The translations under genes were made by a program, and so were the position numbers. A stretch of DNA of 5,146 nucleotides, taken from assembly GCA_964604565.1 (NCBI GenBank), contig CAZRZN010000281.1:1-5146 (forward strand), in the 5' to 3' direction. The first letter of the stretch is position 1; each line of letters begins with the position of its first letter. The notes below the pieces were generated by a model. That model was given only the letters and a program-made list of their open reading frames with translations. It did no database searches and was not told the DNA's origin. Source of the DNA: CAZRZN01 sp964604565. GTDB taxonomy: Bacteria > Pseudomonadota > Alphaproteobacteria > Rhodobacterales > Rhodobacteraceae. Below are positions 1 to 5,146 of this stretch, in pieces.

Positions 1-1535
1 CGCAGGGCGTCGAAAAGGGCGGCTGCAGGGCCAAAGGCCGCCTCTGCGCCGTGGTCTGACAAGGGGGGGAAGGGGGGTGGCGTGCTGTGCGCGTCGGGCG
101 TTGCCCGCTCTGTCGGTTCCGACCGCGCTTTGCGGGACGGCAAATCGCGGGCAGGCTTTGCCATGCGATCCAGCATATCCCGCACGGGCCGGAACCGGGC
201 CGCATCGGGCGCCAGCCGCTTTGCCTGCGCGGCGTCTAGGATGGCAAGGGCAATATCGGCGGGCCGGCGGCCCAATTCCGCCGCGGCAAGCGCGAGCCAT
301 CGGTCAAGCAACCCGGACGCGGATTTCACCGCGCCAGCATCCCCCAGCAATGGATAAAGAAGCCGCCACAGCACCTCGTGCAACCGATCCTCTGCGCCCG
401 GTGGTTCCGTCGCGCGCAGCACCGACATCAAGAGACCTGCATGCCCGGGCGCGGCCTGTTCCAGGATCGCGACATGCTGGGTCCATGGGATCTGCCAGAC
501 AGCTTGCACAAGCGTGTCGGGATACGGGAAAAGATCCTGCAAACCGTGCCAGACCGCCTCGGGCGTGCCGCTTGGGGGAAGGTCGTTTTGTGCCGTGAAG
601 GGTGGGGCGTCGTCCAAGAGGGCAAGGCGGGCCAGCGCGTCTATGGCGGCGGAGGCTGTGATGGGCGATCCCTGCTCCTGCGCGAGGGTGCGCGCGGCCG
701 CCGCCAGTCTGTGGCGTCGCGGACCCCAAGGCCCGGCCAGGCCAGTGTCCAACCTTTCCAGCGCCTTCAGAAGGACCGCCCCCCGTGGGCCTGCTTGTGA
801 AAGGTCGTGCCGAAGCGCCGCCAACCGCTTTGCGCCATCGTCGCGCGGGGTCGCCTTGGCCGAACGGTGGTCCTGTGAAGTCCGGTCCAGCAGACGGTCC
901 TCCATGTCGTCTGCCGAGATATCCAAAGCGTCAGCCAACCGCTCTATCAGTGCGCGGGGCCTGTCGTCAGCCGTCAGGGCGACCTCCACCGCGGCGGCGC
1001 GCAAGGTCGCTGTTGCCGACGTGAGCCAAGGCAGGTCCTCGATCTGACGAAGCTGAATGCTTAATGCGTCGCCGGGAAACAACCTTCCAAGCAGGATGTC
1101 GAACTCGGCCCTCGGCAGGGCAGCGGCGCGCCTTTTTGCCTCCGTCCCTTGCAGAAGGGCGCGCAGCGCATCTGCGGTCCCCGTGCGTAACAAAGGCGCA
1201 AGCGGGCCGGGTGCGAGGCCATGACGTGCCCAGGCCGCCAGATCGCCGTCAGTGTCCGGCGGGTCCGGGGCGACGCGGTGCAATGCCTGCGTCAGAACGC
1301 CTTCCATCCTTTCCGGAAACCGATGCACCAGCGAATCCTTTGAAAATTCGCCCAGGTCCAGTTCCAGACGGTCGATGCGGCCCGCCGGGACAGGTGCCAA
1401 GGCCAGATCCAGAAGCCGCGCAAGCTCTGTTCGGCAGAACTCGGAAAGCTTGTCGAGCATCGGGTCCGGCGCCATGCCAGCCGGCAGGTCCAATTCGATG
1501 ACCACCCGGTTCACCCTGTGCGCCGCCTCGGTCAT
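1..1535 (-). CDS. Contractile injection system tape measure protein (Afp14-like), 3' end outside window
   Basis: The frame starts at ATG 1533-1535 and stays open without a stop to the left edge, giving 511 complete codons. I checked each triplet for minus-strand stops. The N-terminus, MTEAAHRVNRVVIELDLP, then a helical stretch and RIDRLELDLGEF at residues 53-64, matches the hallmark start of CIS tape-measure proteins as I remember it: a strand, a helix, then an I-x-x-L-x-L-D-L-G block. Such proteins run through the nascent inner tube and set tail length. Residues about 65-460 are Leu/Ala/Arg-rich and look mostly helical, with a FDILLGRLF block typical of the family's helical region. Residues about 461-500 form a Pro/Ser/Thr-rich low-complexity linker. 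After it AAFGPAAALFDAL begins what may be another folded module, cut by the window. There is no clear Shine-Dalgarno sequence; the ATGA overlap with the baseplate gene implies translational coupling. The family call rests mainly on the N-terminus and the context. Confidence 0.8.
   Translation of the reverse strand, partial: MTEAAHRVNRVVIELDLPAGMAPDPMLDKLSEFCRTELARLLDLALAPVPAGRIDRLELDLGEFSKDSLVHRFPERMEGVLTQALHRVAPDPPDTDGDLAAWARHGLAPGPLAPLLRTGTADALRALLQGTEAKRRAAALPRAEFDILLGRLFPGDALSIQLRQIEDLPWLTSATATLRAAAVEVALTADDRPRALIERLADALDISADDMEDRLLDRTSQDHRSAKATPRDDGAKRLAALRHDLSQAGPRGAVLLKALERLDTGLAGPWGPRRHRLAAAARTLAQEQGSPITASAAIDALARLALLDDAPPFTAQNDLPPSGTPEAVWHGLQDLFPYPDTLVQAVWQIPWTQHVAILEQAAPGHAGLLMSVLRATEPPGAEDRLHEVLWRLLYPLLGDAGAVKSASGLLDRWLALAAAELGRRPADIALAILDAAQAKRLAPDAARFRPVRDMLDRMAKPARDLPSRKARSEPTERATPDAHSTPPPFPPLSDHGAEAAFGPAAALFDAL
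1532..1535 (-). other. ATGA start-stop overlap, baseplate to tape measure
   Basis: On the minus strand the ATG of the tape-measure gene (1535-1533) shares two bases with the TGA of the baseplate gene (1534-1532). The preceding bases, CCTGGCGCGGCTGGC, contain no convincing purine-rich ribosome binding site. Termination-reinitiation is the likely mode, tying production of the tape measure to that of the baseplate protein. The coupling is inferred from the overlap. Confidence 0.75.
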
Positions 1536-4048
1536 GCCAGCCGCGCCAGGAAACGGCGCCCGTGCAGACGGTGCAGCCAAAGCGCCATGCGCGCGGATTC
1601 AGCGGCGGCCGCTGTCCGGAGAGAAGGCAACTCATCGCTTGACCGTGGCGCGCGGCGGGCGCGCTGCGCCTTGAGCCATGCGGCGTGGTGATCCGCGAAA
1701 CAGATGGCCTCCGGGTCCGACAAGGTAAAGCAATCGACGGTCAGATGGGCAGGCACGCTTGCCACAAGCGTCTCTGCGGCGAAGGCCGCATGGCTTTCGC
1801 TGCGGGCCTTGACCATGGTCGTCAGGCGGTGCCGCGATCCGGCGGCCGGCATCATGACCGGCCATGCCATCGCACAGGGTGTCCCTGAGCCGTCCAGCCA
1901 TGCCTTGGCGGCGGTCCGCGCAGGCGCCAGCAAGGCACGGGCATGCGCCCGCGACGCAGCCGTTTCGATCAGATGCAGCGCCATGTCGGCAAAGCGCAGC
2001 GACAGCCCAAGCCGGTAGCCTTCGCCCGACCGGAGAGCAAGCGGAGGGTCCGCTGCCAGGGCCTCGGCCAATGGACCTATCATGTCCGGCCATTTTCCAG
2101 CCCCCAAAACGCCATGCAGCCCGCCCGCCAACCCGACCGCCCAGACCGGCTCTGGCAGATTGCGGCAGGGACCGTCGCAGCCGCAGGGCATCGGCTGCGG
2201 GTCGGGCAGGCGAAAGGGTGCGCGACCATCGGAGACGCGCAGATCCTTTGCCACGGTAAGGGTGCCGATCCCGGGATATGGCGCGGCGTCGTTCAGAAGC
2301 ACATTTTCGAGGATCAGCGGCGGCGCGTCCAGATCACACATGACCTGCGCGCGCCGCGCCGCTTGCACGATGACCGGCGCCTCGGGATCGGCAAGGTCGA
2401 TCCCGTTTCCGCGTTCGGCCTGCAACAGGGTGTGGTCCGAGAGAAACTGGCGTTTGAGTTCGACCCGCCGTTCCTGCCGTGCGACCGATGGACCACTGCC
2501 GCCCAGATCCGAAACCCGCGCATCGTCGAACCGCTCATCTATCCGCGCCAGAAGGTGATCGAACGCCCTTTCGCGCCGGTCCCGCCAAGGATCCCGCGCC
2601 GATTGCAGCGCATGATGCGCGGCGGCATAGCCGGCGGCATTGGTGCCATGTGTCAGCAGGGGTTCGTTTTCAGGGGTAAGATCGGGAGACGGACCCGCCT
2701 GACCTGTCTGGCCGACAAGGGGTGCGCCGAAATACGAGGCATTCCGCGCCCGGGTCGAAAACATGACGGCCATATTGGCAAGCTGCGACAGCGCATCGGC
2801 CAGAACCTGTTCGAAGGGCAAGAGATAGCCCTTGAGCTGGCGCATCTGTGCCAGCCGCGCCCGTTTCGCTTCGGACCCGTTCGGGTCATTCCCGGCATCA
2901 AGGAACAGGCCCGCAGCTGCCGCCATCCCCTGCGGACCCACCCCGTAAGCGGCGGGCAGAAAATACTGGATCGAGCGATACCGCGCCAGCGGACGCACTC
3001 GACCAAGGGGTAGTCGGGTATATGCCTGATCGCGGAGGGTTTTCATCTCGTAGAGCACGCCGTAGCGTTTGGTCTGCTCCATGTGGCGCATGATGAAAAG
3101 CACGCGGTCGGCGTCGAATGCGCGTTGTCGTCCCGCCTGCATCACCCGCAGGCCGGCCAGATCCTCCGGGACACGGGGTGCGACCGGAAGGCCACCGTCA
3201 GGGTCGGGCAGGGTGTCGAGCCGCACATTCATGATACCCGGCACCGCCAGCATCGCCCGCAAGACCGCCGGACGCGAGATGTCGGTGTTCAGCGCCGTGA
3301 GACTGGCATCGTCGATCACGCCAAGGTCAAGCTGCGGCCCCTCGAATATGCGATCCGTGGGGCGGCCGGAGCGCAGTTGACTGTCGAGATCGCGCACCAA
3401 GGGGGCAGGATTGAGACGGTCTTCCACCGCCAGAAGGAGGGCGGCCAAACGGTCTTCCGCATGGGTGTTGGGCGCGATCTCGATCTCCGCCTCAAAGACC
3501 AGGGCGGTTTGCGGCACGGCCTGAACGGCGGTGATTTCCTCACCGAGGTGGCGAAACCGCTGCAACAGGGTCTGAACCTCTGCCACGATGACGTCATCTG
3601 CCGGTTGAGTGCGCGGGCCGTGCAGGGGCTGAGGGTAGCTGTGGACCAGCACTTCCTGTTGACCCGGGGCAGAGGGGTCGGGGCGCAGCCAGACGTTCTT
3701 GACCCCGAAGACCCGGTCAAAGATCAGTTTGCGATAGTCGTTCCGCGTCACCGGCGCGCAGGTCAGGCTGTGATTGCCGGGCACCAGCGGCAGTTCGTCC
3801 GCAGCGATGCCCGTATGGGCCATCGACGAGGCGAGCAGATCGCCAAAGTTGTGACCCGCCCGGTAGGCCACATCGTTGATCCCGAAGCACAGCGCCTCGA
3901 TCAGGGTCACGCCGGGATCATGGCTGTTGTAATCGGTCCAGACATCGCCCGACAGCGCCTGGGTGCGCGCCAGCGTGGCGCGGACGAGGCGGCTGTGATC
4001 CTGCGCGCCGGGTGCGGGTTCGCGCTGGATTGGGACGTTCACCCCCAT
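1532..4048 (-). CDS. eCIS baseplate wedge protein (Afp11/Afp12-like)
   Basis: Complete gene of 838 residues, likely a structural subunit of the baseplate of a contractile injection system, where wedge proteins ring the hub and trigger sheath contraction. Visible support: residues 37-63 read WTDYNSHDPGVTL, then AL, then DVAYR; residues 99-120 hold PVTRNDYRKL and GVKNVW; residues 405-431 hold LKGYLLPFEQVLADALSQLA followed by MFS. I associate these blocks, from memory, with large eCIS baseplate proteins of the Afp11/Afp12 group; which of the two cannot be settled here. There is no signal peptide or membrane segment, which fits cytoplasmic assembly. A CGCDGPC cluster at 622-628 is unusual. The end is Arg-rich (LHGRRFLARLA). 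The ATG at 4048 is chosen because the frame upstream of it (open to 4264) is Arg/Gly-rich and antiparalogous to nothing I know, lies entirely inside the preceding gene, and would cover its second membrane segment. GTG at 4042, forming a GTGA overlap with the preceding stop, is the alternative start. It overlaps the next gene by 4 bases. Confidence 0.85.
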   Translation of the reverse strand: MGVNVPIQREPAPGAQDHSRLVRATLARTQALSGDVWTDYNSHDPGVTLIEALCFGINDVAYRAGHNFGDLLASSMAHTGIAADELPLVPGNHSLTCAPVTRNDYRKLIFDRVFGVKNVWLRPDPSAPGQQEVLVHSYPQPLHGPRTQPADDVIVAEVQTLLQRFRHLGEEITAVQAVPQTALVFEAEIEIAPNTHAEDRLAALLLAVEDRLNPAPLVRDLDSQLRSGRPTDRIFEGPQLDLGVIDDASLTALNTDISRPAVLRAMLAVPGIMNVRLDTLPDPDGGLPVAPRVPEDLAGLRVMQAGRQRAFDADRVLFIMRHMEQTKRYGVLYEMKTLRDQAYTRLPLGRVRPLARYRSIQYFLPAAYGVGPQGMAAAAGLFLDAGNDPNGSEAKRARLAQMRQLKGYLLPFEQVLADALSQLANMAVMFSTRARNASYFGAPLVGQTGQAGPSPDLTPENEPLLTHGTNAAGYAAAHHALQSARDPWRDRRERAFDHLLARIDERFDDARVSDLGGSGPSVARQERRVELKRQFLSDHTLLQAERGNGIDLADPEAPVIVQAARRAQVMCDLDAPPLILENVLLNDAAPYPGIGTLTVAKDLRVSDGRAPFRLPDPQPMPCGCDGPCRNLPEPVWAVGLAGGLHGVLGAGKWPDMIGPLAEALAADPPLALRSGEGYRLGLSLRFADMALHLIETAASRAHARALLAPARTAAKAWLDGSGTPCAMAWPVMMPAAGSRHRLTTMVKARSESHAAFAAETLVASVPAHLTVDCFTLSDPEAICFADHHAAWLKAQRARRAPRSSDELPSLRTAAAAESARMALWLHRLHGRRFLARLA

Positions 4049-5146
4049 AGCACGGTGCCGTGCAACAGGATCCTGCCCGGTGCCTTTCCGTAACGCGGCC
4101 CGCGCACTTGCAGGACTTGCCCGTCCCCCGTGTCGCTCCAGCGGAGCATGACAACCGCACCGCGGCGACTGATACCCGCAACCACGAGGCGCGCCGCGAC
4201 GGCCAAAAGCACAAGACCCAAGGCGAGGCCGATCCCGAACACCCCCCAACCCAGTGTGAGCCAACCCTCCGCTCCCCCCGCGCTGCCAGAGGCAAGGGCA
4301 GGTCGACCGTCCCGTATCGCCTCAAGATTGGCGATCTCGGCTTGCAGCCCGGCAATGTCTTGGGCAATGCCCGCTTTCCGGGCGTCGATCGCGGCGAGAA
4401 ATGCGTCCGACGGGCCTTCGGCCGCCTTGTTTTCGATGTCGTCGAATGTCGACTGCAATTCGCCCAGAAGGTTTTCGATCTCTGCGCGGCGGTCAAAATC
4501 AGGCGGCACGCCGTCCCGGGACATTGCATCAAACGCCGCCTCCGCACGCTCCTGTTCTGCAGAGAGTTCTTGCAGCCGTTCCTCGATTGTCCGCAATGCG
4601 GTCTCCGTGTCCGGGGTCCCCAAGAGCATCAGCGTTCCGTTTCTTAGTTGCCGCCTGATATCCTGAGCGTGCTGCTGCGCCTCTTCCAGCCGGAGGCGCG
4701 CCGCATCGCGCACTGCTTCGAGTTCCCCGAGAGCCCCCCCTTCGAGCTGACCCATCTCGTCCATGCGGGCAAGTTCGTCTTGCAGCGAATTCATCCTCCG
4801 CTCCGTCTCGGCGAGGCTTTGCACGAAAGATGCCTCAAAGAGGTCGTCGGGATTGAGGGTGCGTTCGGCGGATGCCTCCATTTGGGCGATGCGGGCGCGC
4901 AATTCGGTGATGTTCGCCTCGATGGAGTCAACCAGCCCTGCGGGGAGCGTGGCAGGCATGGCATAACCGGCGTGTCCGAACATGGGCAGATCCCGGGGGG
5001 CGGTGCTGTTGCGCGCGGCGACGGAAAACAGGATCACCGCCAAGGCCAGGACGCAGAGAAGCACAGGCAGGACAAAACTGGACCAGATGCCGGGGCGGGC
5101 AATGTGAAAGCTTTGGCTGACATGGCCCGTCTGGCCGCAAAGGGCG
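4039..5146 (-). CDS. Membrane-hairpin coiled-coil protein, 5' end outside window
   Basis: I do not recognise the family. The frame is open from the right edge (first whole codon 5143-5145) to TGA at 4039-4041, giving 368 visible residues. The only in-frame start-like codon near the edge is a GTG at 5062-5064. It falls inside the first membrane segment, so the true start lies upstream of the window. Visible layout: a polar N-terminal tail beginning ALCGQTGH, which could be the second half of a zinc ribbon; membrane segment 1 at about residues 20-44; a long Glu/Arg/Gln/Ala/Leu-rich, heptad-like region at about 65-285, predicted coiled coil with short breaks; membrane segment 2 at about 298-322; then a basic SRRG and a 40-residue tail ending HGTVLWG, possibly beta-rich. 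Arg residues before segment 1 and after segment 2 favour both ends in the cytoplasm and the coiled coil in the periplasm. The gene overlaps the baseplate gene by 10 bases and so is cotranscribed with it. A role as membrane anchor or docking factor of the injection system is inference. Confidence 0.85.
   Translation of the reverse strand, partial: ALCGQTGHVSQSFHIARPGIWSSFVLPVLLCVLALAVILFSVAARNSTAPRDLPMFGHAGYAMPATLPAGLVDSIEANITELRARIAQMEASAERTLNPDDLFEASFVQSLAETERRMNSLQDELARMDEMGQLEGGALGELEAVRDAARLRLEEAQQHAQDIRRQLRNGTLMLLGTPDTETALRTIEERLQELSAEQERAEAAFDAMSRDGVPPDFDRRAEIENLLGELQSTFDDIENKAAEGPSDAFLAAIDARKAGIAQDIAGLQAEIANLEAIRDGRPALASGSAGGAEGWLTLGWGVFGIGLALGLVLLAVAARLVVAGISRRGAVVMLRWSDTGDGQVLQVRGPRYGKAPGRILLHGTVLWG
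4050..4063 (-). promoter_or_regulatory. Hairpin abutting the baseplate start codon
   Basis: The minus-strand transcript reads GCACGGCACCGUGC and then U before the AUG at 4048. GCACG pairs with CGUGC around a four-base loop (GCAC). The hairpin occupies the place where a Shine-Dalgarno sequence should be, and none is visible. It lies inside the last codons of the upstream membrane-protein gene, so ribosomes finishing that gene would melt it and reach a stop 10 bases past the new start. This would fit strict translational coupling. The stem is short and could be chance in GC-rich DNA. Confidence 0.35.

Noticed and set aside
60..80. G-runs as a possible G-quadruplex or regulatory site
   Set aside because: Only two G-runs are adjacent, they sit inside a coding linker, and they simply encode Pro-Pro on the minus strand. 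They are kept only as a possible slippage site.
77..1674. Several plus- and minus-strand open frames of 65-177 codons across the tape-measure region
   Set aside because: They overlap a continuous 511-codon minus-strand frame that has family features and a coupled start. The alternatives have Arg/Pro/Ala/Ser-biased composition typical of off-frame translation in GC-rich DNA.
1632..2093. Minus-strand 153-codon frame within the baseplate gene
   Set aside because: It is an off-frame reading of the 3' part of the baseplate gene, rich in Arg, Gly and Cys, with no motif or separate start signal.
1943..4093. Two long plus-strand open frames (1943-3013, 356 codons; 3083-4093, 336 codons) opposite the baseplate gene
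   Set aside because: Both lie in exact codon register opposite the real gene, where stops appear only if the sense strand uses TTA, CTA or TCA, which this GC-rich coding avoids. The products are Arg/Gly/Gln-rich with no recognisable domain, whereas the minus-strand protein has family motifs.
4049..4264. N-terminal extension of the baseplate protein by 72 residues up to an ATG at 4264
   Set aside because: The extra segment is Arg/Gly/Cys-rich shadow sequence over the second membrane segment and C-terminus of the upstream gene. The family signature begins shortly after the ATG at 4048, which makes a normal short overlap.
4039..5064. GTG at 5064 as the start of the membrane protein
   Set aside because: It would begin in the middle of the first hydrophobic segment. 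The same frame continues without a stop to the window edge and adds the rest of that segment and a polar tail, so the start is outside the window.

Overview
The window is wholly protein-coding on the minus strand. It holds three overlapping genes, read from right to left: the 3' part of a membrane coiled-coil protein (5146 to 4039), a complete 838-residue baseplate-type protein (4048 to 1532), and the 5' part of a tape-measure-type protein (1535 to beyond base 1). The two junctions overlap by 10 and 4 bases, so this is one tightly coupled transcription unit with no intergenic space. No tRNA, rRNA, insertion sequence, CRISPR array, promoter or terminator is visible.

The two recognisable genes point to a phage-tail-like contractile injection system of the extracellular type (eCIS; Afp, PVC and MAC relatives) rather than a canonical T6SS or an intact prophage. 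The middle protein carries the N-terminal signature WTDYNSHDPGVTL..AL with a following AYR, a TxNDYRKL...GVKNVW block, and a central LKGYLLPFEQVLADALSQLA block. From memory, these are typical of the large Afp11/Afp12-class baseplate wedge proteins. The downstream protein begins with a hydrophobic strand and reaches a RIDRLELDLGEF block at residues 53-64, as CIS tape-measure proteins (Afp14 class) do. Baseplate wedge followed by tape measure matches the usual eCIS gene order, and an AAA+ ATPase gene would be expected nearby.

The least expected member is the upstream gene. It encodes two membrane segments separated by about 220-250 residues of mostly charged coiled coil, with a Cys-containing N-terminal tail that runs off the window edge. 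Free eCIS particles do not need a membrane protein, so this gene is a candidate inner-membrane anchor, docking or release factor for the particle. That is inference from topology and position only.

Base composition is high in GC (about two thirds by eye). TTA and CTA codons are nearly absent, and codons strongly prefer G or C in the third position. This suits a GC-rich proteobacterium, perhaps an alphaproteobacterium of the Rhodobacterales kind, but lineage cannot be fixed from three genes. The long plus-strand open frames lie in register opposite the real codons and are composition artefacts.
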